From contig JABURU010000176.1 in assembly GCA_014762485.1 (NCBI GenBank), positions 1 through 5,920 on the forward strand: DNA of 5,920 bases, written 5' to 3'. The first letter of the stretch is position 1. Each line of letters starts with the position of its first letter. The translations under genes and the position numbers were made by a program. This DNA comes from Gammaproteobacteria bacterium (lineage in GTDB: Bacteria > Pseudomonadota > Gammaproteobacteria > Thiohalospirales > Thiohalospiraceae). The notes under the pieces are model-generated. The model had not been told where the DNA came from. It made no database searches and saw nothing but the letters and a program-made list of their open reading frames with translations. Positions 1 through 5,859 of this stretch are shown one piece after another.

Positions 1-750
1 GCTGGAGATGATAATAAATTTCGCCTGGTCTTTGATAGGCATGAATTTCCACAGCTAGAACCTGTACTGCTGCCGACAAAGATACAAACGGATGGTGGTA
101 CCGAGGGTGGTAAGCTGTTTTGGTTCCTAAAGCGCCTGTGGGCGGCAAGTGAGCGCCGTCGGTTCAGGTTGGTGAAAGATTGGAATCCGAAGATATACAA
201 CTTTAAAGAAGGCCTGAATGGTGAGCTGACGCTCAAACCATGCAACCAGTCGTTTATGATTGATGGTGCCTCGGTTCCCATGCCCTGGTTAATTAGTATG
301 TTGTCGCTGGGAGTATTGCGGCCACTAGGGATATTACTTACTGCCTCTATTATTCATGATTTTGCTTTTAAGTATGGATACCTGGTATTTAAGGTAGATG
401 GCAAGGACGAATGGAGAGCAATAGAACGGCATGATGCTGATGAACTATTTAGAAAAATAATTAGTCAGGTTAACGGAATGCCAATCGCCGCTTTTTTTGC
501 CTGGGTGGCGGTTCGTTTAGGCTATTTTGGGGTGCAGTATGCAGGTAAGCGATTTGGTAGAAGGTTTCCGATTCTTGCCGTTCTGGTGCTTTTGTTCGTG
601 GCTTCTTTAATATGGTTCGCTATTGGTGAATATGGACTAGAACACGTAGCTCATGTGATTGCCGGCTTTGTTGCCTTGCTATATACACTACGTTATATCG
701 CGACACCTACAGTTCGAGGAGCTATTTCGTTGTTATTTGGTAAAAAGTGA
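1..750 (+). CDS. DUF1353-family protein with two C-terminal membrane segments, 5' end outside the window
   Basis: The frame is open from base 1 to a TGA at 748-750, giving 249 visible residues. No start in this stretch has a good ribosome-binding site (TTG at 169 and GTG at 172 are poor), so the gene most likely begins upstream of the window. The DUF1353 core lies at visible residues about 75-180: an IDGASVP motif (residues 87-93), an IIHDF segment (117-121) and a DADELF segment (145-150), matching the family pattern of DGASVP, HD and aD.iF. The family is small and of unknown biochemistry, and is found in phages and bacteria. Two hydrophobic stretches (about residues 189-209 and 215-233) follow, so the protein is probably anchored in the inner membrane, which is more than the usual short soluble family member. 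The first 56 visible residues are polar and I do not recognise them; they contain a basic patch just before the core. Family assignment is fairly sure; function is unknown. Confidence 0.72.
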   Translation, partial: AGDDNKFRLVFDRHEFPQLEPVLLPTKIQTDGGTEGGKLFWFLKRLWAASERRRFRLVKDWNPKIYNFKEGLNGELTLKPCNQSFMIDGASVPMPWLISMLSLGVLRPLGILLTASIIHDFAFKYGYLVFKVDGKDEWRAIERHDADELFRKIISQVNGMPIAAFFAWVAVRLGYFGVQYAGKRFGRRFPILAVLVLLFVASLIWFAIGEYGLEHVAHVIAGFVALLYTLRYIATPTVRGAISLLFGKK

Positions 751-772
751 TCGGATTCGTCACGTAAAGAAA

Positions 773-801
773 GGGCAGAGAGCTATGAGTGCTTTCTGCC
801 C
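773..801. terminator. Hairpin between convergent genes, probably a bidirectional terminator
   Basis: An 11-bp stem (773-783 with 791-801, one G-T pair) encloses a 7-base loop. Read on the minus strand the stem is followed by TTTCTTT, so it fits a Rho-independent terminator for the yjdF-like gene. On the plus strand the downstream sequence is GGGCTTTCT, a weaker T-tract. Its position between the convergent stops at 750 and 849 supports termination in both directions. Confidence 0.6.
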
Positions 802-848
802 GGGCTTTCTCGCTATCTTGACCTTCTATGTCATTAGAATAATGCTAG

Positions 849-1469
849 TTAACTTACCTTAGCCGGCCTGATTATCGCGGTAACTACCATCGCGATGGCA
901 CCACCCACCGTTGCCAGGAACATATCCTGTTGCGCATCCCAGATATCACCCTGAGTACCCAGGTAGGCATCTCCCAGCTCGGGGCTGACGATTAATGCGG
1001 CCCACATTTCGATGATCTCAAACACTGAACCCATAGCGAGGATGAGCAGGGTGACGGTGAAATAGGACCAGCTAGCTTTAATGTGTGCGGCGCGGGTGGC
1101 CAGCTCCCATATGGGGTAGGCAATAAGCAGGCCAAAGAGGAAATGTACGATGCGATCAAAATGATTACGTTGCCAGCCAAACCAGTCCTGCAGCCAGTAA
1201 CCCAGGGGCGTTTCAGCATAGGTGTAGTGCGCCCCGATAAGGTGCAGTGTCATAAATATGGTGAACATAAAATAGGAGCGATTGCTGAATTTGAAGCGTG
1301 GGTATGTCAGTACAAGAATGATGGCGTAAATGATGACGAGCATATTTTCCAGCATCCAGTCATGTCGATATTTAGGTTCGATCGCCATCCATATCCAGAA
1401 TATGACCAGCCAGGCGCTCATTAACTGAAGAGGTCGGTTGTTACGGAAATTCAGCATGTGTGTGTGCAT
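849..1469 (-). CDS. yjdF: YjdF/DUF2238-family inner-membrane protein
   Basis: This 206-residue polytopic membrane protein is close in length to E. coli YjdF. About six hydrophobic segments are visible: residues 16-31, 41-56, 66-84, 105-124, 135-160 and 184-201. Family hallmarks are the RNHFDRIVHFLFG stretch (101-113), the acidic FEIIE segment (150-154) inside a membrane helix, and the highly conserved loop around 169-183 containing GTQGD and WDAQQDM. No enzymatic role is established for the family; charged residues inside the membrane suggest transport or a membrane-embedded activity, but that is inference. The ATG at 1469 lies 31 bases after the -10 of a good promoter and has a weak GAAAGA ribosome-binding segment; an in-frame ATG four codons later is an alternative. 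The gene is convergent with the DUF1353 gene, divergent from the S24-like gene, and appears monocistronic. Confidence 0.85.
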   Translation of the reverse strand: MHTHMLNFRNNRPLQLMSAWLVIFWIWMAIEPKYRHDWMLENMLVIIYAIILVLTYPRFKFSNRSYFMFTIFMTLHLIGAHYTYAETPLGYWLQDWFGWQRNHFDRIVHFLFGLLIAYPIWELATRAAHIKASWSYFTVTLLILAMGSVFEIIEMWAALIVSPELGDAYLGTQGDIWDAQQDMFLATVGGAIAMVVTAIIRPAKVS

Positions 1470-1499
1470 ATTGTTATCTTTCTATCCCTGTCTGTCGTG

Positions 1500-1528
1500 A
1501 TAGTAATTCATCCGCTTTTTTCTGTAAA
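1500..1528 (-). promoter_or_regulatory. yjdF: Sigma70-type promoter for the yjdF-like gene
   Basis: On the minus strand, TTTACA (1528-1523, five of six matches to TTGACA) is separated by exactly 17 bases from TACTAT (1505-1500, four of six matches to TATAAT). The -10 lies 31 bases upstream of the ATG at 1469, a normal leader length. Prediction from hexamers only. Confidence 0.55.
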
Positions 1529-1535
1529 TTCCCTC

Positions 1536-1541
1536 TATTAT
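1536..1541 (+). promoter_or_regulatory. Possible -10 element for the S24-like gene
   Basis: TATTAT matches the -10 consensus at five of six positions, with a T-rich stretch (1515-1521) roughly where a -35 would fall but no good -35 hexamer. It lies about 70 bases upstream of the chosen start at 1612 and overlaps the divergent promoter region. Weak prediction; the divergent gene must have a promoter somewhere in 1470-1600. Confidence 0.25.
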
Positions 1542-1556
1542 GCAGGGATTCAGAGA

Positions 1557-1570
1557 TTTGCCCCAGCAAA
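1557..1570. promoter_or_regulatory. Short perfect palindrome in the S24-like gene leader
   Basis: TTTGC-CCCA-GCAAA is a perfect 5-bp inverted repeat with a 4-base spacer, lying downstream of the candidate -10 and 42 bases upstream of the start codon. The spacing resembles a small operator or a weak leader hairpin. It does not match the FNR consensus (TTGAT-N4-ATCAA). A chance occurrence is possible. Confidence 0.2.
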
Positions 1571-1600
1571 GCAGTCAGGCTATCCTATGCGCAAATTTTC

Positions 1601-1604
1601 GGAG
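1601..1604 (+). promoter_or_regulatory. Ribosome-binding site that sets the S24-like start
   Basis: GGAG sits 7 bases before the ATG at 1612. The frame is open further upstream to an ATG at 1540, but that start has no ribosome-binding site, overlaps the candidate -10, and would add 24 residues unlike the rest of the protein. The 1612 start is therefore preferred. Confidence 0.65.
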
Positions 1605-1611
1605 TAGTCTG

Positions 1612-1965
1612 ATGAATGATCAAGCCAAAGAAATTGAAGCGGCCTGCAGCCCAGAGGGTGGCTGTGGCTCTGATGAGCTGTACGCCCTGATGGTACTGGG
1701 AGACGATATGTTGCCTGAGTTTGAGGATGGCGATGTGATCGTGATTGACCCATCTGGTCAGGCCAGTGATGGCAAATATATTGTCGCGGAACACAACGGC
1801 GAGTATACCTTTCGTCAGTTGGCCATCGAGGACAATCGCTTCTTCATCCATACCATGCAGCAACCCAATATCCGTGAAGAGCTGGTGAATGGTGCGGCAG
1901 ATATTAAGGGCTTGATCGTGCAGAAGACGGCAAAAAATCGTCGCGAGCGTAAGAAGTATTACTAA
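1612..1965 (+). CDS. LexA/S24-fold protein lacking the catalytic Ser-Lys dyad
   Basis: A 117-residue protein made almost entirely of the peptidase S24 (LexA/UmuD/signal-peptidase-like) beta fold, with no helix-turn-helix. The core reads VLGDDMLPEFEDGD (residues 28-41), equivalent to the family's GDSM.P...GD; the nucleophilic Ser is replaced by Asp32. The basic residue of the usual VKRL strand is Arg68 in TFRQL (66-70) instead of Lys. The closing strand is IKGLIVQK (98-105). Both catalytic residues are thus absent, so self-cleavage or peptidase activity is not expected, and a binding or structural role is more likely (inference). The N-terminus carries two cysteines, Cys12 and Cys18, separated by SPEGG, which could form a disulfide or bind metal. 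The C-terminus is strongly basic (residues 106-115). It has its own ribosome-binding site and ends at a strong terminator, so it is probably monocistronic. No signal peptide is seen. The fold assignment is good; the function is unknown. Confidence 0.78.
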   Translation: MNDQAKEIEAACSPEGGCGSDELYALMVLGDDMLPEFEDGDVIVIDPSGQASDGKYIVAEHNGEYTFRQLAIEDNRFFIHTMQQPNIREELVNGAADIKGLIVQKTAKNRRERKKYY

Positions 1966-1986
1966 AAAGGGGCGTATAGCCCCTTT
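1966..1986. terminator. Strong bidirectional Rho-independent terminator
   Basis: AAAGGGGC and GCCCCTTT form an 8-bp perfect stem around the loop GTATA, starting on the base after the S24-like stop codon. On the plus strand it is followed by ATTTATATATT; on the minus strand by TTAG, so the T run there, including the stem Ts, is TTTTT. It ends the S24-like gene and, 28 bases past the rhodanese stop, the kinase-regulator-rhodanese operon. Confidence 0.85.
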
Positions 1987-2014
1987 ATTTATATATTATG
2001 GCAGTTGATGTAGG

Positions 2015-2482
2015 TTAGTTACTGGGCCCCATTTGTTCAGGACTAACCTTGCTGCGCATGACCTCATCGGCCTCATCGGGGTCGACGGTGTTGCCATCCT
2101 TGTCCAGCATCGGTTGATCATAGTCATTCCAGCCCCGTAGACCACCCTGTAGAGAGATGACATGCTTGTAGCCCATCTTCTGCATCACTTCGGCGGCGAG
2201 GGCGCTACGGTTGCCTGAGCGGCATATCACCACTACTTCCTTATCACGGGCCTGTACCAGCTCAGGGATGGTATCGTCATAGCCCCAGTCACAGGCGCCT
2301 TCCAAAATACCCCTTGGCACATGGATCGAGCCCTCGATGTGCATCGCATCAAACTCGTCTCCTTCGCGTATATCCAGTAGCAGGGGTTGTTGCTCACTAT
2401 TGAGCTTTTCTTCCAGATCCCAGGCCATACATTCAGGTACTGACTGCAGGCTGTCTGCAACCAGCTCTTTATAATTTTTCAT
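2015..2482 (-). CDS. Single-domain rhodanese sulfurtransferase
   Basis: A 155-residue cytoplasmic protein with one rhodanese domain at about residues 16-122. The first half shows LLLDIREGDEFDAMHIEGS (34-52), the usual substrate-domain signature. The active-site loop is CRSGNRS (88-94), with Cys88 as the persulfide-carrying residue, followed by the typical GGLRGW (113-118). Rhodaneses pass sulfane sulfur from donors such as thiosulfate to thiol acceptors; the acceptor here is not known. A polar, acidic tail (123-155) extends past the domain. The ATG at 2482 starts 6 bases after the response regulator stop, and its AGGA ribosome-binding segment lies inside the last codons of that gene, which implies co-transcription and possibly translational coupling. 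The gene is last in the operon, ahead of the terminator at 1966-1986. The linkage suggests that a redox or nitrate signal and sulfur transfer are coordinated; this is inference. Confidence 0.9.
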   Translation of the reverse strand: MKNYKELVADSLQSVPECMAWDLEEKLNSEQQPLLLDIREGDEFDAMHIEGSIHVPRGILEGACDWGYDDTIPELVQARDKEVVVICRSGNRSALAAEVMQKMGYKHVISLQGGLRGWNDYDQPMLDKDGNTVDPDEADEVMRSKVSPEQMGPSN

Positions 2483-2488
2483 TCAGAT

Positions 2489-3139
2489 TTAGTTCCTAGT
2501 AATACCATTTTCGACAGCCATGACCGCAGCCTCAACTCGGGAGTGGACCTCCAGTTTGCGTAGTATGGCTTTTACATGCAGTTTAACGGTACCGATGGAG
2601 ATACCGAGGTCACGGGCAATGACCTTGTTGCTCTGGCCTATGGCCAGGTGGGTGAGGATTTCCATTTCCCTGGGGGTCAGGCTGGAGAAGGGGCTATCCT
2701 CCTGCTCTTCTTCCTCTTCCTGATCACCATCCTGTACCGCCTGGGCCAGCACGCCGGTCAGGTCTGGTGCGATGACGGTCTTTCCGTCCATGATGCCCTG
2801 TAAGGCCGCGATCCGGTCATTTGGTTCCATATACTTTACTAGGTAGCCCTGGGCACCCTCTTTTCAGCTCTCCAGTAGGTCTTCCTTGCGATCACTGGTG
2901 GTGAGCATGGCGACAGGCAGTTGGCTATCAAACTCCCTGATTTGCCTTAATACCTCGGTACCGTTCATGTCGGGGATACGCATATCCAGCAAGACGATAT
3001 CCGGGTTTAGTTCTTTAATACGCTCCAGTCCTTCCTGACCGGTACCGGCACAGCCGATTACTTCAATGTTACTGCGTTCTAACAGACCTCTAAGGCCGAC
3101 GCGAAACAGCGCGTGGTCATCTATTAAAAGGATACGCAT
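2489..3139 (-). pseudogene. NarL/FixJ-family response regulator interrupted by an in-frame TGA
   Basis: Read through the TGA at 2866-2864 (codon 92), this frame encodes 216 residues, the same length as E. coli NarL and collinear with it. The receiver domain (1-91 before the stop) has Asp7 and Asp8 of the acidic pocket, phospho-acceptor Asp52 in LLDMRIPDMNG and Thr80. After the stop the frame continues unchanged with KEGAQGYLVKYMEPND, containing the conserved receiver Lys102. An acidic linker (about 136-148) leads to a LuxR-type helix-turn-helix (LTPRE at 154-158; recognition helix region GTVKLHVK at 183-190). NarL has Leu at the position of the stop, and TTA to TGA is a one-base change. As written, translation yields a receiver lacking beta5-alpha5 and the Lys, with no DNA-binding domain. 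An internal ATG at 2830 could start the C-terminal 113 residues but has no clear ribosome-binding site. The start lies 2 bases after the kinase stop. The family is certain; true nonsense mutation, strain variation and sequencing error cannot be told apart here. Confidence 0.85.
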
Positions 3140-3141
3140 AA

Positions 3142-4794
3142 TTATATTAGTTCCTGTGCCTTACTTTGTGTTTTGGGTAGGTTGGGATTAGGGAAGCTCA
3201 ATAACACCTGGGTGCCTTCACCGGGCTCACTATCGATAGATAACTCACCCCCCATTCGTTTTGCCCGTTCCTGCATTACCGTTAAGCCTATATGGTCACC
3301 GGCATGAGATGAGTTGGTATTTTCAGCAATGCCGATACCATCGTCTTCGATCAAGATGGAATACTCTCTGGGGGTCTGGTTTAACAGTACCCTGACATGA
3401 CGTGCCTCGCTATGCTTGCGGATATTGGTCAATGCCTCTTGTACGATGCGTGATACTTGCAGTACATCAGCGGCGGGCAGGATGACATCGTCCCAGTGTC
3501 CCTGGCGTGTAATGCTGATGTTGCTTTGCTTGCGGATGTCATCAACGGCCTTGTTGATGGCAGGTAGCAGGCCGTGTTGTTCATCCGATGGATCGCGGAA
3601 GTGGCCTATCAGGTCACGTACCTCGCGATATGACTCATCAATACCACTTTTCAGCCGCTCCAGCTCTTTGTGGGTTTTCCTGGAACCGTTGTTATAGGCA
3701 TCTTCTAAGGTTCGTATCTGAAAGCGCAGGCTGGCCAGAGTTTGCGCCAGTGAGTCGTGTAGTTCATGCGCCAGCTGGTTTCGCTCTTCGAGGATGTCCA
3801 GAGTTTTGCTCTCTTTATCGAGGCGGGTTTTTTCGATCGCCATACCCAGGTGTTTACCAATACTGGTTAGCAGGTTGAGGTTATCCTCACCACCGGGCAG
3901 TAAGGAGGGGCGATCCACAAAGAGGTTGTATATGCCCAGTTGTTTGCCATGATAAACCAGAGGCACGGCGACCATCTCGGTATCTTCCGTGGTGAAGAAC
4001 TGGTCGTTATTAAAACGGGCGCAGTCCTGCATATCCATTTTGTTAATCACTGAGCCACTGGTAACCGCCTTACCACACTGACAGCGATCGACCGGGACGA
4101 CATACTCACCGCTAATATCCGCCGGGTGGACACCAACACTGGATACCAGATGCATATACCCTTCATCGTCCAATAGGCGAACCATACCGGCACGAGCACC
4201 GGTGATGTTTATGAGTATGTGCAGAAAGCGTGAGAGCAGCTCATCAAGATCTCCCGATGTATTAATGCTGGCGGCTACATCGTACAGGATTTTCAGGGTG
4301 CTGCTTTTTTGCTCGATACGCTCCGTTTGTTTACGTACCTCGTTCTGCATGTTTTCTGACAGGGCCTGAAGATTTTTGCTCAGCGTATTAATGTCTTCAG
4401 CCAGTTCAGGAAACTCCCCGCCTTCTGGTACCGGTATACGTGCCCGCAGGCTTCCCCCTTTCATCCGAATGGCCCAGTTTCTGACATGGGCAAGGGGCTC
4501 CAGTAGATCCTTGCGAATAAAATACGAGGTCACGAGGAGAATGATCAGTGCCAGGCCAGAGCTGCCGGCCATGAGCTGGGCTCGCCAGTCCAGCGGATCC
4601 GAGATGAAAAAGGAGAAGGAGATCAGGACAAAGGTTAGCAGCAGCACAGCCAGCAATAAAATCGGGATATACAGGCGCCCCCAGGCACCGCGACCAAACC
4701 TGCGCTGCCAGCCACTGGCGGGTGGAATCAGCCAGCGGGCTAATTCCTTGCCGTGTAAGGAGCGGTTAATGAGGCTCTTCAAAGAAATATCCAA
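3142..4794 (-). CDS. NarX-type sensor histidine kinase without a periplasmic sensor domain
   Basis: This 550-residue membrane kinase has two transmembrane helices (about residues 41-64 and 73-93) joined by a loop of only about nine residues. A HAMP linker (about 94-146) and coiled coil (to about 167) follow, then a GAF domain (about 175-322). The kinase core has the HisKA_3 motif LAHELHDSLAQ (341-351, phospho-His346), the N-box QEALTNIRKHSEA (452-464, Asn457), the G1 box EDDGIGI (483-489) and a glycine lid around 503-530. This is the NarX/NarQ/LiaS class, which phosphorylates NarL-type regulators such as the gene that follows. The NarX periplasmic nitrate-binding P-box is absent. The GAF holds Cys238, Cys240 (CQCG) and Cys258, so sensing is probably cytoplasmic, perhaps redox-related (inference). 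The start is a TTG at 4794, with AGG about 10 bases upstream and a TAA six codons upstream; no ATG occurs before residue 75. A TTG at residue 5 is an alternative. Confidence 0.9.
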   Translation of the reverse strand: MDISLKSLINRSLHGKELARWLIPPASGWQRRFGRGAWGRLYIPILLLAVLLLTFVLISFSFFISDPLDWRAQLMAGSSGLALIILLVTSYFIRKDLLEPLAHVRNWAIRMKGGSLRARIPVPEGGEFPELAEDINTLSKNLQALSENMQNEVRKQTERIEQKSSTLKILYDVAASINTSGDLDELLSRFLHILINITGARAGMVRLLDDEGYMHLVSSVGVHPADISGEYVVPVDRCQCGKAVTSGSVINKMDMQDCARFNNDQFFTTEDTEMVAVPLVYHGKQLGIYNLFVDRPSLLPGGEDNLNLLTSIGKHLGMAIEKTRLDKESKTLDILEERNQLAHELHDSLAQTLASLRFQIRTLEDAYNNGSRKTHKELERLKSGIDESYREVRDLIGHFRDPSDEQHGLLPAINKAVDDIRKQSNISITRQGHWDDVILPAADVLQVSRIVQEALTNIRKHSEARHVRVLLNQTPREYSILIEDDGIGIAENTNSSHAGDHIGLTVMQERAKRMGGELSIDSEPGEGTQVLLSFPNPNLPKTQSKAQELI

Positions 4795-4851
4795 TTGGTT
4801 GTTGCCTGCTTATCTGCATGTGTCCTGATGATAACCCGTTTTTAATAGATA

Positions 4852-4879
4852 ATTTTATCGCGTGTATAGACACAGTGAA
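4852..4879 (-). promoter_or_regulatory. Candidate promoter for the kinase-regulator-rhodanese operon
   Basis: On the minus strand, TTCACT (4879-4874, four of six matches to the -35 consensus) and TAAAAT (4857-4852, five of six to the -10) are 16 bases apart, within the 126-base gap before the kinase start at 4794. The spacer contains a small inverted repeat, GTGT-CTAT-ACAC, which could be an operator half-site pair or chance. No FNR-type palindrome is seen nearby. I see no terminator after the flavoprotein gene at 4921, so readthrough from it is possible. Confidence 0.4.
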
Positions 4880-4920
4880 AAGGTAAACTGGATAAAATTT
4901 AGGCAATATTAGCGAATTTA

Positions 4921-5859
4921 TTACTTATTTGAGGCATAAATACCAGGCTGGAAGACTTCTTTGCCAGACTGGATTAATTCAGCCGTGTAGGGATCGATGG
5001 TATTTTCCAGCTCTTCACACCATGAGGGGTGGCTATAACTGATGTCTTTGAGGAACCACAGGCCTTTGGGCGACTGACAGGCCGCGGTGAGCATCTGTAT
5101 TTGCTCGCCGGCTTCTGCGCCTACGATACAGCCGCCCAGCATTTGACCGGTTTCCTCATCATGTACTACCTCGATGAAGCCTTCGATGTCATGTCGGCCT
5201 ACGGCTTTGGGGGAGGCGCCAAAGGTAGAGCGAGCGGCATCGGCTTCGAAGCCGGCATCTTCCGCCTGCTCCTCGCTCAGACCCACGGCGGCAATCTCAA
5301 TGGCGCTGTCTATTACAATGGGAACCGTGTGGTAGTTGCGCGTTAGCCGATTGCCGACAATGGCATTGGTAGCGGCAACCTTGGCATCATGTAGTGCAGC
5401 ATTGGCGGTCATCGGCCCTTCGCTTACATCGCCTATTGCATAGATGCCTTCTATGTTGGTTTCCAGGTAATCATTGGTACTAATGAAACCTTGGGCCGTA
5501 AGCTCGAGACCGCTATTTTCCAGTGCCAGGCTTTCCGTATTAGGCATACGGCCGGTGGCCACCAGGACTTGCTGGTAGGTATCACTGAAGCCGTCTGAAA
5601 ACTGTATATTTACACCATTTGACTCAAGCGACGATGATGTTACGGTCAGACCTTTTTTGACCTCTACTCCCAGGCGTGAGAGTTTGCGCTCCAGCAGCTT
5701 GCTGGCACGCTCCGGTATGTTGGCCTTGCTTAATAAACGATCGGTTTTTTCCACGATAGTGACGTTAACTCCAAACTGATGTAGCAGGTATGCCAGCTCT
5801 GTTCCTATGGCACCACCACCTATAAACAGGATAGCTACAGGCATGTCTCTTATAACCAT
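4921..5859 (-). CDS. Dihydrolipoamide-dehydrogenase-like flavoprotein, N-terminal FAD/disulfide region missing
   Basis: The 312 residues match the C-terminal two thirds of a class I pyridine nucleotide-disulfide oxidoreductase (about 470 residues in full). The NAD-binding fold opens with ILFIGGGAIGTELA (10-23), and Glu37 at the end of the second strand favours NAD over NADP. LVATGRMPN (99-107) and the FAD-contacting GIYAIGDV (138-145) follow, then the dimerisation domain (about 175-300) with the catalytic base region SHPSWCEE (276-283; His277 and Glu282 equal the E3 His-Glu pair). Absent are the N-terminal FAD-binding GxGxxG and the redox-active CxxxxC that would take electrons from dihydrolipoamide or a similar dithiol. 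The ATG at 5859 directly follows an in-frame TAG (5862-5860) and has no ribosome-binding site, and bases beyond it do not read as the missing part in any minus-strand frame. As written this is a fragment or pseudogene, or the product of an assembly fault at the window edge. The identity could instead be another family member, such as a mercuric-reductase-like enzyme. Confidence 0.75.
   Translation of the reverse strand: MVIRDMPVAILFIGGGAIGTELAYLLHQFGVNVTIVEKTDRLLSKANIPERASKLLERKLSRLGVEVKKGLTVTSSSLESNGVNIQFSDGFSDTYQQVLVATGRMPNTESLALENSGLELTAQGFISTNDYLETNIEGIYAIGDVSEGPMTANAALHDAKVAATNAIVGNRLTRNYHTVPIVIDSAIEIAAVGLSEEQAEDAGFEADAARSTFGASPKAVGRHDIEGFIEVVHDEETGQMLGGCIVGAEAGEQIQMLTAACQSPKGLWFLKDISYSHPSWCEELENTIDPYTAELIQSGKEVFQPGIYASNK

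Noticed and set aside
659..862. 67-codon plus-strand open frame overlapping the end of the DUF1353 gene
   Set aside because: It runs through the terminator hairpin and into the convergent gene, and lacks a ribosome-binding site or any domain.
1083..1424. 113-codon plus-strand open frame inside the yjdF-like gene
   Set aside because: It overlaps the conserved transmembrane protein on the other strand and resembles no family.
1540..1611. Upstream 24-codon extension of the S24-like protein from ATG 1540
   Set aside because: There is no ribosome-binding site at 1540, the ATG overlaps the candidate -10, and GGAG at 1601-1604 fits the start at 1612.
2864..2866. TGA read as selenocysteine or as tryptophan by an altered code
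   Set aside because: NarL-family regulators have Leu here, no selenoprotein insertion hairpin was evident just downstream, and TGA ends the DUF1353 gene normally at 748-750 while Trp is encoded by TGG throughout.
4376..4828. 150-codon open frame on the plus strand opposite the kinase gene
   Set aside because: It lies antisense to the HAMP and membrane region of a well-supported kinase, its translation is Ser/Arg-rich with no recognisable domain, and it has no promoter or ribosome-binding site.
5029..5346. 105-codon plus-strand open frame opposite the flavoprotein gene
   Set aside because: It is antisense to the conserved dimerisation domain and shows no family features; it is a shadow of the real gene.
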